Positions 12,401 through 27,400 of a stretch of DNA of 64,000 nt are shown here, piece by piece (position 1 is the first letter of the stretch; each line of letters begins with the position of its first letter). The translations under genes and the position numbers were made by a program. The DNA is taken from positions 38,635,733-38,699,732 of the forward strand of contig JALIRH010000002.1 in NCBI GenBank assembly GCA_023055505.1. Reading direction: 5' to 3'. A model generated the notes under the pieces. It worked only from the letters and a program-made list of their open reading frames with translations. It ran no database searches and had not been told where the DNA came from. The stretch comes from Callipepla californica brunnescens (taxonomy: Eukaryota > Chordata > Aves > Galliformes > Odontophoridae).

Positions 12401-15400
12401 AGCCTTTCTTACTTCCCACCATTCATTGCATGCATCCAGGTAAATCTTATTCTGCTACTTTCATGTCACAGACTATAAGGAATCTGACTCAGTGTGTGAT
12501 AAAACCAGCAGAGTCCAGCCTCATCCCTTTGCCTCCTGCTGTTAGGAGTTTATAGATGTGGATCAGATCCCCTCTGAGTCATCTTTTTTCAAGGCTGAAC
12601 AGACCCAGGTCTCTCAGCCTTTCCTCATAGGGGAGGTGTTCTACGTCCTTTATCATCTTTGTAGCCCTCTGCTGAACTTTTTCTAGGAGATCAATTGAAA
12701 AGGTTATGTAGATGTTGTGGAGCTGACATTTCCATTTCTGGGAAGTGCTTATTGGGGAATACTTTAATATCTTGAGCACAGCGGTAGCTGTCGGATGGAC
12801 TGTTGTTAGCATCTCTTGTTTATTTTTCAGCAGCACTTTCAATTAGGTCTTCTGAGGTAGTTGTCCAGCAATTTTCACTAATGAGGGCAAGACTTGTTTC
12901 TGCCAAAGACTGAGTGGGTGTGCAGTACAGCTCCATCACTGAACAGTAAACTCACACCTTTCCACTTTGTTTCTCGATGCTTCTGTGCTTCTAATGCTGT
13001 AAGAATATGCTGGCTTGGAATAGTTTGTGAACTTCATATTCTACCCCAAGTTTTAGAGGTTAAAAAAAGCTTGTCCAAGCACTGTTACATAACTATTGTT
13101 GCTGTATTTAATGTTTCGTATCATCCGTGTTGGTATCTATCGATTTTTTTTTTTCTTTTTGAGTGACAAACAGTAGTTTCCTCTTTCTGTTACAGAAGTT
13201 TAAATTCTCTGATGTTAGATGTCATTCATAATACAGGAGGAATATTTAGTTAGGATTAGCTTTTCAAATAGTGACAAACTGCTTCTAAGTACTTGTGTTT
13301 ACACATCTGAGAAGCTGTAATTTGTTGTTTACTTTCTTCTGTGCAGCTGCATAAAAGGTCAAATTCTATGGGGATATTTCTGGACCGTCTTGGTATTTTT
13401 TTGAGCCAGCATCTCACAATAGCTATCTGTTAATATTCCCTTTTGACATATTCCCTCACTCCCATTATTGATGTTGAACTATGCTCTCTGTTAGACTCAA
13501 TTAAAAATGCTTTAGTGTGGGGCTGCATTTTTACCTGAATAGATGAGAAATCAAAATTCAAAAAACCAGGTAAGTTATCAGTCAAAAATGCAGACTTTAT
13601 GACAGTCCCAGGAGTATCTCATTGTCATCACTGCTGAATAAAAAAAGAACAGCAGCACAAAGACAAGACTCAGCCTGTGTGTTTGAGCATCCTGCGTAAC
13701 TGTGAGAGGAAGTCTTTCCCACCGTGGAACAGAGTTGATATTGTTTGAGAAAGAGGGCTGGGAGAGGAAGAGGGAGTGAGCATGTGGTGCAGAAGCTGCC
13801 GCTTTTGTTGTCTTAGCCAGTTGGAAGCAGAGTTTCTCCTTCCTTTATACCAACAGCATAATAAATATTGACTTGTTTCAGAAAGGCTGCCTGCTTCATT
13901 GCCGCTTCCATGTGTTTTTTTCACTTACTAGTCTTCTAACAGGTTAAAATCCCATCAGAAGAGTAACTTGATGATAAAAGGACCTGTTTCCATTTACAGG
14001 GATAATCTTCAAGTTGCCTGTGGGGCTCTGGGGTTGGCCTTTAGGACAGATTATCAAGCAGCTGAAATACTGAGAAAGAAGTCCATGACATAAGTTTATA
14101 CAGACTCTGTAGAAGTACCTAGCCTCTGAAGAACATATAACTGTATATAAATACTTCAGCCATCAGGCTGACTTGGATGGCATTCCTCCTTATCTTGAAC
14201 ATATGGTGCAAGCAGAGACAGAACAAAACACTGTGTGTGAAGCAAAGAACATTCTCTCTGCTTTTAGAAGATAAGAAATGATACAGTCACCTCCTTTGAT
14301 GTGGGATGATGTCTGTAAATTGTGAATCTGGGAGAGTATTCTCCAGATACTGTTTTATTTGCACAGTTCTTAGACTTTTCCTATGTGGACTTGGTAAAGG
14401 GCTTTTAGTTTTACCTTAAAATAGCTATTCTTGATTTTTTTAGATTGTGCAGTTGGCATTGCATCCCTGACATAACCCCTAAGAGCTGGCAGAGGAGGGT
14501 ATATATATATTTCTTACGTAGGAACATCTGAAACATATAGCTGAAATTGCCTGAATAACATTTGAAGCACATGCAGGCCCCTCATTGGGATCCACGTGGT
14601 CTGTAAGACAGGAAGCTACAAGAAGCTGTTCTTTTTCTCTCTTGTACTGAGTACAGATAGAATTGGCAGGAGTCTCAGCAATGCAAAATGTGCAATGGAT
14701 TTGCTTAAGCCAGATTCATATTCCGGTGTTTTTGTAGCAGTTCCCATTATCAAAGCAGTGTAGCTGAGTTGTTCTCACAGCCTCATGCTACAATTTCTGT
14801 GTAGTGATTTTTTCATTCTGTATTCTTGCACATACCATCTTGCAAGAATCAAACATTTATTTTTCTCCTACACTTCTGTGCTGTTTCTGTAATGAAAATT
14901 TTAATGCCTACCTGGGTCTCTACTAAAGTTATCTGTTACTTTACTGATATACTTGTCTGTATGGGTGATAATGACGAAAACGTTAAAAAGAAACTTCAGG
15001 TTACCAGGAAGGTTTATCTCTTAAAAAAAAAAAAAAAAATAATAATAATAATAATAAAAATATTCTGTAGTTGAACCATTGTCCAAAATGGTAAGGATCT
15101 CAGAAATGCTGTCTTTAAATCAGGCAGGACTAGATGAGCGCTGATAAATGAGTCTCATGAGAATCTTCATGCTTAAGTGGGGGTAAATGTGTGGCTAGCA
15201 GCTGTGTAGCAGGCACCACGCTACCAGCCAAAAGAAGGAAAGATTCAGACCCCAAATGTGTTCATTTCTCTCTCACCTTTGACTTCAGAGAACTGTCTGC
15301 AAGATCTATTCAGGTGTAGCAGGTTGAAGTGTATGTACAGAGCAACTGTTCCTCGTTACATCCAATTTTCTTATTTTGAGTCAGCTTCAGTCCTCATGCT

Positions 15401-18400
15401 GGAGAGAGCGGTGAAGTGCAGGGGCTGTTCTGTGTCCTAAGAGCAGCAACACAGCAAGAAAAGCACTCCCACTTTTGTCAGAGTTGGGAACTTCTGGAGA
15501 TTTTACTGCCTTTTTTGAGAGCTCACACTGTAAGAAAGGGATAGCAGATGGGTGGTCTGTGAAAGGTAGCTGTCAGCATCTGTGCAGTATATATTAGACC
15601 AGGTAGATGACTGTTGTTTTGTCTTACAGGAAATAAGTTACAAGCACAGAGATCTGCTGGAGCTGGATTCAGCTAGCGTGAGCACGAGCTGCCTTGCAAG
15701 CCTACAGCAGCCAGTAGGTATCCTTCTTCTGGAGCGCGCCCTGATGGCACTGTCCCCTGTGGAGGAGCCCCCATTAAAGCGGATGCGCGGCAGGACGGAG
15801 CTCCCCCCAGATGTCATCAAATGGATCGAGCTCGCTAAGTAAATTCTTGCATGAAATAAGTTTCTCTTGGTCAGGTTTGCCTTGTGAAGAGCTGCGTCTT
15901 TGCAGCTCCTGGGATTTCATTTTAGTCTTTCCCTTTGTTAGAATTCAATATACTTTTAATTTCTTGTCAGTTCGTGGCTGTCTTTCAGTTAGAGCAGTTA
16001 GATGTGCACCCTGGCCATCCTGTCACACTGCTAAAATCAGAAACACCAGAACCTCTTATTCCTATCTTTCCAACTGCAGGAGTTTCCAGTGTTCACCTGA
16101 AAACATCCCCTACAGGATGTCTGCTTACATATGTATTTTTGGTCTGATGAAAGAAATATGATACGGGCTTGTATTTTTTTAAAAAGTAACGATATTGCTG
16201 ATTGAACCTGTTTTTGTAATTCTATTCTCTGTAGTTTACATTTGCATTAATTTACCTCTGCTCGACTGATGAAAATATTTCCCTTTTCCCTCTTGGTAGG
16301 CTTTACCGGTCCCTGGGAGATTATGATGTCCTTCGTGGTATTTTTAGTGGTAAGATTGGGACTAAGGACATTACACAGCAAGCATTGCTGGCAGAAGCAA
16401 GGAGTGATTATGCTGAAGCAGCTAAATGTTATGACGAGGTAAAACAACAACAGTAATGTTTTGTTTTGTGAATCTTTCTCATGGCTTAAAACTAACAAGC
16501 CAAAATTGAACATTTAGAGAACAAGCATATTGTTTAAAATGTCCTTCTGTTTTGTTGGATTGATGGCTGAGTCTGTAACAACATGGGAACAGATGCCACA
16601 AGCAGTCACAACAGAGCAGAAGGAGTGCTGCTCTTTAACTGCTTGTTGCAAAGCTTCATGTCTGTCCTTACCTAAGCAGACGAGTAAAACTCCATAGGCT
16701 TGGTACCTCTGTGAGAGCAAACTGCCCATTTTCGTGGCAGATCTCAGTTATTGTGGGTACAATTGAAGAAGAAACTCTTTCTTTCAGAGACTTCTCAAAA
16801 AGGTTTACTGAAGATGGGTGTCTGAAATGAATTTGAATGTGACTACTGATAGTAAAAATACTGACTAGCTTCAATTTTCAGCATTTAATATTGCTGTCAC
16901 GTTCTGGTAAATGGACAAGTGTTTTTATGAGAGATGATTAATTATTCTGAAGTTACTGGTGACTCGGTCAGAAGCTGACATGAGTTTAAACTCTGAAAAC
17001 CTTCCTCTCCCTTAAATTGATTCCTTAGGCACTCTCCAAGGAAGACTGGCAAGATGGGGAACCAACTGAAGCAGAGAAAGACTTCTGGGAACTTGCATCT
17101 CTGGAATGCTATGACCACCTCACAGAGTGGAAGTCTCTGGAGTATTGTGCTACTGTTAATATCGACAGTGGTAAACCTCCAGACCTGAGCAAAACATGGA
17201 GTGATCCATTTTATCAGGTGTTTACAAATCATTTTGATATTGCACCATCCTCTCTGCACAGATGTCCTACAGTAACGTGATCGTGGTTGGAATTCAGCGC
17301 TGTAATTTGGGTTACTTTAATTATGAAAGTTAGCAGAGATTCTGATACGTGAATATTAGAAGCAGTTACTTCTGCTATTTTTAAGATGTTTAATTTTGCC
17401 CTACAGTCTGTGGCTGATCGTACAGCACCAGGATTAACTATTGCTGCTGCTGACACTGTATCCTTCTCTTGCACATCTTGAAAGTTAGCAGATCACTGGT
17501 TCTGAAACTCGTGGAATTTGTAATGTATCTTCAAGAAGTTTAAGAAAAGAGTTCAAAATATGATCATGTCTGTTTGATCTGCCGCAGATAATAAAGTTGA
17601 TGTTTTCACCTTCTAGGAGATGTATCTGCCCTATATAATACGCAGTAAGTTGAAGCTACTGCTCAATGGAGAAAATGACCAGACTTTGCTGACTTTCATT
17701 GATGAGGCAATGAAGACGGAACAGAAGAAAGCTCTGATAGAAATGCATTACAGCCAAGAGCTGAGTCTCCTTTACATCCTGCAAGATGATTTTGACAGAG
17801 CGAAATATTACATTGGCAATGGCATGCAGATCTTCATGCAGGTAAGAATCGCTGCTACTCTTGATGTGATTTTTCTGTCTGAACTTAAGGAATAGTAAAA
17901 CTTGCTGCTGTTACTGCTGCTAGATTATACTCTTCAGATAAATGCTCAAGTGCAGTGAAATCTAGGTGCTTTCTGACCATAAGACAAAATTTCCATTGTG
18001 TTCACTGCTTGCAGTGATGAGAATTGAGCGAGACAAGTGGAATACATGCTCCCCTTTCTCATTTGCTTTATTCTGCTGAGTTCATCTATTAGAAGGTTTT
18101 CAGAGTAATTGTGCAGAGAAATGGCAATTTTACTTACTTTGTCTTTTCAGAAGCCTACATTATTCCCAGGACAAACTGAAAACTAGAGTATTAAATTGGG
18201 AGGTTACAACTTCTGTCTGTTACCAAGGTTTGACTAGGCTGTAGGGCTGTCCAAACTCGGTGGATAGAGAGAGCAGCTAGAGTATGCTTCTATACTTGTT
18301 TAAAGCAGACTTGCAAGTTACAGGTCTATTAAATAACTCAAAGAAGATCTGATTGTGAGCGTATTCTATAGTAGCATAAGATGAATAGTTTGTAGAGCAT

Positions 18401-21400
18401 TAAATAGACCATGTTCTAAGTTCTTTTATATAAAACCTTTTTATCTTCTCTTTTGCCTTTCAGAGCTATTCCAGTATTGATACTTTGTTATATCAAAGTC
18501 GAATGAGCAAACTGCAGTCTGTACAAGCTTTGACAGAAATACAGGATTTCATTAATTTTATGACCAAAACAAGTAAATCTTTTTTGTTTTCACTGTATCA
18601 AATAGTTCTGATTTTCTGAACTCCCAGTTTGTTTCCACACTCAGGACTGAACTCCTGTTTGAAGGAGCATAGGTCTGGAATTACTTTGTACTGTCATCTT
18701 GACAGTAAGAACTATTGTAGTTGTATAAGATGAGCTTCAAGGTAATGCAGTGTTACTTTGCAAAGCTTTATTAGCCTAGCTGTTAATAAAAGTATCTCTT
18801 TAAATGAGTAAGTAATGAACTAACATTTTTTGGGGGTTTCTTCTGGTAGCAAATAGCAATTAGCAAGGATAAAAGATGGATCAGATATGTTATTTATAGC
18901 TACTGTGGTTGGCATGAAATATAAATTCATGCATTTAAACATAATAATATATTTAATTTTCTTAACAGTTCTGCTGTATTCCAGCATACTTCTGTGTGGA
19001 AGGTAACTGCCACTGGTGATATGCAGTGATGGCTGACCTTGTCCATGTTAAGTCTGCTGTGCTTCAGCAATGACCAAAAATATGAGAATGAAATAATACA
19101 TTTAATGCAAATTCAGAAATGCAACTGCACTTTTGGGGGTTTGAATATTATATTTGGTTTGGGTTTAGGCCTTTTCCATGCCGTTTGGATCTAGATGCTT
19201 TTAAAGTATTCCATGTTGATTTCTAGGTAACTTAGCTTCACGGGCTAAGTCCCTGAAGAGACTTCTCAGAACTTGGACAAGCAGATATCCAGATGCTAAA
19301 ATGGATCCCATGAACATCTGGGATGATATCATTACAAATCGGTAAGATGAGATTTTCAGTGAGCTTTAATTCTGTGTGCCTGTTGACTTCTGAGAGATGA
19401 TTTTTCTAACACCATTTATTCACATGGAGGGTGTCACAGATCCAGTGTATTCCTTTTCTTTTAAGTGATCTTAACATCTTTATGATGGTTTGCTTTTCAT
19501 GGGACTAACTTGTGGTGAAAAGCAAAAGGAACTTCAGAAGCGGATGGGGAATAACAGTGTTTTGATAGGGAAGCAAGTGTTCCTTTAGGCATCTTTTTGC
19601 ATCAGCAACTACATACACTGTACAAAAATGCTGATGAGAAGTCAAGCTGTCCCACTTCAGCAGCCCTCGAACACACCCACGTGTAGTTGAGTAGGTTAGC
19701 TGTATTTAGCTCAATAAACCACCACCCAAAGGGTCCATCCGTTATGAATAAAAGTGCTTATGTACTTCGTGGTCAGTGTCAAAATTAGGGAGTGTGCAAG
19801 AGAAGCTGAGCCCTGTCACACTCCATACTTCTGATGTTTATCAGAGAGTTAATGACCGCTGCGGTGATCAGAGCAGTAATCTGCTGCACAACTGATGCTA
19901 GAAAGAACAGAGTTTCTCTAGAGGCCATTTTGGATTAGCTCCAAAGAAACTGGAATGTTTTTTTCAAATGTGAATGTTTTCTGTTCTCTCCATGGTATTC
20001 ATCTCCATCCCAATCCAGTCTTCCTGTGCAGGTCTAGTTTTCCACTTCTTGTGGGGACAGTTTCTTTAGCAGCTCTTCTGATACCCTCTGTGCACTGTAA
20101 TTTACTGTGCTGGGTGTCAGGAAAGCATGGATATAGAAAGAGCTTATCTTAGATATTAGAAAGAATAGATGGTGTACTGCTTTACAGAGTCACAAAAAGA
20201 ATTGATTTGAATGGTTGTCAGTGTGCTTTTAGAAAAACTTTGTCTGATCAGTTAGAAAATGCGTGCCTTATTCAATACCAAGCCCTGTTCCAGAGTCCAG
20301 GAGTGATAGGATGAGAGAATGGTCTCAAGTGGTGCCAGGGGAGATTCAGGTTGGATACTGGGACACATTTATCCTCTGAGAGAGTGGTCAGGTGCTGGAA
20401 TGGGCTGCCCAGGGAAGTGGTGGAGTCACCATCCCTGGAGGTCAAGAAATGTAGAGATGCCATACTAAGGGACATAGTTTAGTGGGGAAACATTGGTGGT
20501 AGGTGGCTGGTGGACTTGGATGGTCTTGGAGGTCTTTTCCAACCTTGGTGATTCTCTGATTTTGCTCCTACATTGAGTAACAGTCTCCATGATGAGAAAT
20601 GCTATTAAATTACATCAGATTCATTGTAGAATAAAAGGATTTAGCACTGGTTTGTGGCAATTCTGCTTTCAGAAACTGAGTACAGTCACTATTGGTTTTT
20701 TTTTTCTGCAGCGCAGATTTTAAAGTGCCTTCTTTACGTATCTCAGCATTGTGAATACTGAATTGCACTTTGCATAAAATGCAGCCTAGCATGCTTCTGT
20801 CAAGTTGGAAGAGATGTTATGGCTCGGTAAACTTGAAGTTGTAGTTATGCTTAAAAGAACAAACCAGCAAAAGATCCCACTCTATTTGTGGATATTTTCT
20901 AGTACTTAATCTCATTGATGAAAGATCCTGGAATGCTCTCAGGGTCAACCTGTCCCTGGCTGTTACTTTCAGACTTTTTGTGGAGTACATTTATCCTTTG
21001 CTGAATGTGATCACTATAATTTGCCATTCTTTCTTCGCTTTTTTTTTTTTTCTTACTGTCAAAGTTCGGTGTTTCTGAGTATACATTCCCTTGCCTGAGT
21101 GGCAGAGCAATTTGTACTCTTGTCATTGTGCAGGTGTTTCTTTCTTGACAAGCTGCAAGAGAAATTCCTCTGTGATCAGGCCAATGATAGTATGGAGGTA
21201 GATGAAGAAAGTGGTGTTGGAGACCAGATGGAAGTGGATCAACAGGATGAAGACATTCACTCCATGATTAGAAGCTGCAAATTTAACATGAAACTGAAGA
21301 TGATAGAAAGTGCCAGGAAACAGGTGACTGTACTTTCTGGTAGCTTCCAATTTTGTGAGGAAAATATGAGATAAAAACTTCCTTAAGCCTACATGTGTGC

Positions 21401-24400
21401 ATTTCTGTAAGGGCAGAGCTTGTCTCTGCTTGATCCTGCTGTCTGGGTCATTTTAGAAGCTCAAGAAATTGAACTCTTTAAAGAAGGAAAACAACAGACA
21501 AATGTTAATTTAAAAACCTAATGATTTGTCTTTACTGGAAATGTGCCTGAAGGCTGCTTTGATCCACAGATGGTTTCTGACACTTAAGTGCAGATAAAAT
21601 ATCTTCAGTCATTAATGGATGGGATGCTTGTTGCCAAACAATATGCTCTTATTTACAATGATCACTTCTATACAAGAACACAAACCACACCAAATTCAGA
21701 TTGAATCATTCGCTCCAATCAAGAATGGGGAAACATTTTGAGTCACAGAATGGCCTGGGTTGAAAAGGACCTCAAAGATCATTGAATTTTGACCTCCTGC
21801 TGTGAACAGGGTTACCAACCACTAGAGCAGGCTGCCCAGAGCCACATCCAGCCTTGCCTTGAATGCCTGCAGGGATTGGGCATCCACTGCCTCTCTGGGC
21901 AACCTGTTCCAGTGCATCACCACCCCCTGAGTGAAGAACTTCCTTTGGGTTTTATTTTCATCATGGTTTTCATTAATACTGTGATTGGTGTTATTGGTGT
22001 TAGCATTTAGCTAAAAAGCTAAAGCTTTTTTGCAATTACTTTGTTTTTTCAAGCTTGAGACAGGACCAATAATATTGAAGTCCAAGTCTCCCTGGTCTTC
22101 AGAGATCCTGCAGAAATCTATAGCTAGTGTCAGAGTTGATTTTAAGTACTCTAATGGCCAAATACAACATCAGTGCTCTGCAGGCTGTTCACTCCTAAAG
22201 GAATAAATAAAAGAAAATGTTTCATCCAGTCACAGGCATAGTGCATAAGTGATGTGCTTAATAGTATTATAAACAGAGTTACACTGTCCATGTGTAACTG
22301 CACTGCAGAACAGTTAATATCTATTTTGTCACGCAGGTAAAATTATTTTAATTTCCTCAGTTTGTCAAACTCTGCATTTTGCATTTTCAAATGTCTCTAT
22401 TAGGACAAATCTGTTCTTTCAATGTGAGACCAGTCAAGCAGCTGCTCTCTCTTCATGGAATCGTAGAGTCTTTAGAGGTGGAAGGGACCTCAGAGGGCCA
22501 TCGAGTCCAACTCCCCTGCAGCGAACAGAAGTGCCACAGCTACATCAGGTTGCCCAGGGCCTGATCCAACCTGCCTTTGAAAGTCTCCAGGGATGGGGCA
22601 TCAACATCATCTTACCATAGCTTTGCTTATTTTACTGAAATCCTCCCGTCTCTTAATCTGTTTGCCAAAAGATTTTCTTTTCAGACATCAACTGAAAATT
22701 CTGTCTTAATCTGAACACAGAACAGTTTCTCGGTTGCCAAGAAACTTCTGAAGGACCTGCGCAGAGAGGCCAGAACGAGGGAGGACTGGCTGGTGAGGTG
22801 GAACTGTGCTTACTGCCGCTTCGTGCACAGCTGCAGCCAGAGCCAGAGCTGTCCTGAACGAGTGCTGTCCGTGTTAAAAACCATCTCCCTGCTCGGTAAC
22901 TCTCTTTGCTTTACTTTGTTTATTACACAAGGCTGCTTTGTTGTCCAATTGCTGACTTTGTTTTTGAATTCCAACAGAAGATACCAAGTCAGACTACCTT
23001 GACAAGAACATAATGGCCTTCCGAAACCAGAATCTTCTGCTAGGTACTACGTACCACATTATGGCCAATGCTCTCAGTCAGGATCCGAGATGCTTTGAGC
23101 AAATAGGGGAAGAAAAAGCTGGAAAAATACAGGAACTGTCAGGAGAGAGTTCTGGGACTCCTGAAAAGGTAAATGGAGGGCAGTGGGAAGATGTTTGGTT
23201 TACATTCATACGTAGGGAAAAATATAAAGAACATGAAACCCTGCTATTAGCACAGATATCTGCAGGAATAGCAGCCTGTGGCTGCTGTTCTGGCTGGTTT
23301 GTGCTCTCTTGGAGTTCTGCATCACTGCATCACTCCCATTTTATTTGGGAGAATGTTCTTGCATTTCTCCATTCCTGCAGTTTGGTTGGAGGAGAAAGAT
23401 GTGCTGAGTGCACCCACACGACAATGGTAAGAGGAAGTTGAGAACACAAAACTCAAAGAATACTTCTGTTTCTGCTGGGCATTTCTGAGCTGTTGTTATC
23501 AGACTATCTTATCTCATAGAGATCTTTATAATACTGATAACAATACTGTTACGCTTACCTTATCTGAATAGTTCCAGTGATAAAGGGAGGAGGGTTTTCA
23601 GTTTGAAACAGAACACACTCAGGTCATCTTTGCCTCTGTTGGAGAGGTGCATGTTTGAAGATCATAGCGGTGGACTGAGCTGCATCTGGAGTCATGTTGT
23701 GCTCTGGCACAGACCTTTTATCTGTCACATTGTGCTAAGTAAGAATTTAAATGTGGCTGACTTATTTTTGTTAATTCCTGAGGCCACCACACAGAGTCTT
23801 AGATATGAACCATATCAGTATTAAACAGCAAAAAGCATTTCATCATTTGTGGCTTTAATGGTTATTGAAGAAAAGTGGATAAAGACAAGGTTCCTTTGAG
23901 TACGGTTCTATTTTCTCATGTATGTAGAAGCTTGTATGTCTCATGTATGTAGAAACTTAAACATCACTTACTAGGTAGTTATTAAAAGCATTCTTTGTGA
24001 GGAAATCCAAAAGATGTGTGTAAAGGCTTTCTTCCATGTCAGATGAATCAGACTGGGACACCAGGTACTTCTCCTGGGTAAGGCTAAGGAGCAAAGCCTT
24101 ATTTCAGGTTAACATGAAGCAGTACTGTGACCCTGGTAGCATCCCTCTCCCACCTGAAATGCAAACTGTTTAATTTCAGGTATGGCATTTTTCAGTTGTT
24201 CCAACTTGTTCTCCACCCGTTTTATTTATTCTTTAATAGTTGCAGTGCCTGAAGTTGTTCCGCTTGCCAGCAGTGTTATTTATTTATAAACATACATTCG
24301 TCAAGAATCTTGTAAAATCCTTCATTGCATGACTTGTGTTAAAAAAGTATGATCAGTACGACTGTATAAATATTTATAAATATGGTTTTTTCCCTTATGG

Positions 24401-27400
24401 TTAAATTTCAGGTGTTAGCAGGTCTGAACAAGAGAGCTTTTCAGTGCTTCAGCAGTGCTGCAAGGAAATCTGAAGAGGAAGTGCAGTCCCACACCATGGA
24501 ACACGTTGATGTGAAGGGAGTTATCGATGCCTACATGACTTTGGCTGGTTTCTGTGACCAGCATCTGCGTAAGGAAGAAGAAGGCTCACTTGGTTAGTTG
24601 GGTGTGTGAGATGGATTTATCTCTGCTGTGTGAGTGTTTGTGATACCCAGGAGGAGAGCTCCCTGAGCAACACAGCTTGGGTTTAAATGGAACACTTTGT
24701 CCCCCAGTCCAACAGTACTGATAGTCCTGTTGTTCTTTTTCCCCCCTATACAACTGCTAGCTTTGGTGCTTGTGAATCACTCATAATCTCCCTCTGGTGA
24801 GATATATATCATATCCAGCAGATGCTTTCTTTGCTCCTTCCCAGGGTACGCCAGTTCTGTATTGAAGGCAGGCCGGTTACCAGCCGTGATGCAGCTTCCC
24901 CATACAGCTAATCCTGACCATCCCCATGTTGGTGGTGTGCACAGTTCAGACAGATGGGAGGGAGAACAGAGGAAAAACACAAAAAGCACTGGAAGAAAAA
25001 ATGCTGAATAGTGGAGATGAATGTGTGAGAAGTAGATTGTGTTTTTTGCAGTGTTCCAGATGATCAAAGGCACCAAACAAGGGATGGTGTTCCTGATAAC
25101 TTTTGTTTAACATCTATTGGCAGAAATTAACTCCGAGGATCTGCAGCTATTCCCAGCTATTGTGGTGGAGAAAATGATAAAAGCTTTAAAACTGAACTCC
25201 AGAGAAGCCAGGCTGAGGTTTCCTCGACTGCTGCAAATAGTTGAAAGATATCCAGCAGAGACACTGGGTCTGGTGACACGAGAGGTGAGCTGCTTCTCCT
25301 GGCAGCCAGTGTTGCTGCAAATGGAATTTAAAAGGTGGGAGCTGGGGGTTGGATGGGCAGAGAGATTATGCTGGTGAGTTTTGCTGCAAGTGAACCAGAT
25401 ACATTTTATCTCATTGTTGTTCCTTGTTCTTCTCTTCGTTCTTCTCTGTCTTGTTGAGTATAATTAATATGGACAGAAGCTTGAATTTTTGTCACTGTAC
25501 TGATTCCAAATATTGGTTTGAGAGCTGCTGGAGAAAAAGTGACTTCTTTTTTCTAAACCATCTAAGTGGGCTGATAGAGCTGGGTAGGATTAAGAGAGTT
25601 ATGTCCGTAAGCTTCCCCTTGTGTGCAGGAAACCACAAGCTTCTTCACTCATTTTCCACTTTTCCCACCTCTCTCTGCCCTGCTTCATTTTATAGCTTTA
25701 CTGCAGCTTCATCTCTTTCGTTGTATTTCCTACTTCCTCCCTTCCATTTCCTGTTCCTTTATTGCTGATGGATGTCAGGATGCCATGTACCTTCCCTTCT
25801 GTCACGGCACAGATTAGCTGAGCTCTCTCTGGCTCGTGCCTACTCCTGTCTTGCCTGTGTTTTCAAGCCTGTTTCATCATGCTGGTGCTCAGAAGCTGGT
25901 GCTTCCTCTCCCCTGTCAGAAGGTGAACTTAAGGTGTGAGAGAGACAGAAATATGGCAAGGTTATCTAGAGAAACCAGAAACATAGCAAACACAGCTGAC
26001 GTGGGTGAGGTGTGGCCACAGTGGATCTCCAGTGGTAAACCAGAACCTGACTCCTGGCCCAGCCAGCAAACCTCACTTCACCCAGCAAAGCAGAGAAGTT
26101 CCCTGGATGCTTTTTGTCCTCACCTCTTTTGGTGCAGTCTGTTAAACTCCAACTCCATTAGAAAGGTAGGAAGCGATGAGATGGGAAGAGGAGTCAAGAG
26201 TCCATCCTGTTGTCATCACAAATAAAGAGAATGTATTATTTGTTTCAAAAGTGATACGGGCTTTTGCAGTGGGACACCTAGGTATTGGTAGCAGTAGTAA
26301 TAGTAATTAATCTCTGCTTCAGTGGGAGATGTTTTGTGAAGGTAGTTGATGTTCTCCGCTTTATTCGTCCGTTTTTCTGTCAAGCTGGGACACAGAGCAG
26401 TTTTGGTTCTGTTTGCTCTGCTTGATGTCCGTAAAGAAGACCAGCATTGAAAGCAATGTCTATTTTGCAGCTTCCTTCAGTTCCCTGCTGGCAGTTCATC
26501 GGTTGGATTAGCCAGATGATGGCACTCCTTGACAAGGATGAGGCAGTGGCTGTGCAGCACACTGTTGAAGAGATCGCAGATACCTACCCCCAGGCAATCA
26601 TCTACCCCTTCATGATCAGCAGTGAGAGTTACTGCTTCAAGGATACCGCAAGAGGCTGTAAGAACAAGGAGTTCGTAGCGAGGTGAATTTGTGATCAGCA
26701 GCTCTTTGGTGTATTTTCTATTCAGGCGTGGATGGGTTTGTTTGTTTTAAAGAAAATGTTTTCTTCAGGAAGCATTAGAGAAGCATTAGGGGGCAGATCC
26801 GTGCACACCGTGCTTTTGATTCAAAGGCATGGGGAGAATCAACACGTGAACTCAGTCAGCATTAGACATGCTCATGTAGGCAGCCTGAGTACTTTCAGAA
26901 GTATGGAGTACGTACAGTCTCCAGACTGTGGAAAGTTAGAAGATTGCAGAGGAGCAGCCCCTTTCTCCTGGTCGCTCTGTGTTAGTTAAAAGTTTCTTCT
27001 TTTTCTGCTCTTCTGAGGCTGAAGGGAAATCTGGTGCATGATTACACTCCTGCTGAGGTAGACTTCACAGCAGTGACAGTCAGAACCCATCAGGGATGGA
27101 GATGAAGCTTGCTTGGACACTGAGACGTTCTAGCGCCAGGAGAGACAGCAGGGAGATTTGAACAGAATAAAGGCTCCCATCAGATTTCAGAGGTGGATAG
27201 TGACATGGGTGAACTTTATCTTCTGGGAAATGGCAGCTCTCTGTTGGTTTCTTCTCTGCTCACTCAGTGTGCAGCATGGGCTTTCAAGCCCTACCTTGCC
27301 ATGCAATAACCCCCAGGCAAAAGTCAGCCTGTATCACGCAGTACTGCAGAACTGCTACAATAATCCACGTGCCTTTTCTCAAATTTCTGATGCATTTGCT

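Noticed and set aside
15935..16147. 70-codon + strand frame after a GTCTTTCAG in a PRKDC intron
   Set aside because: No donor that joins it to the next exon in frame, and no counterpart in human DNA-PKcs.
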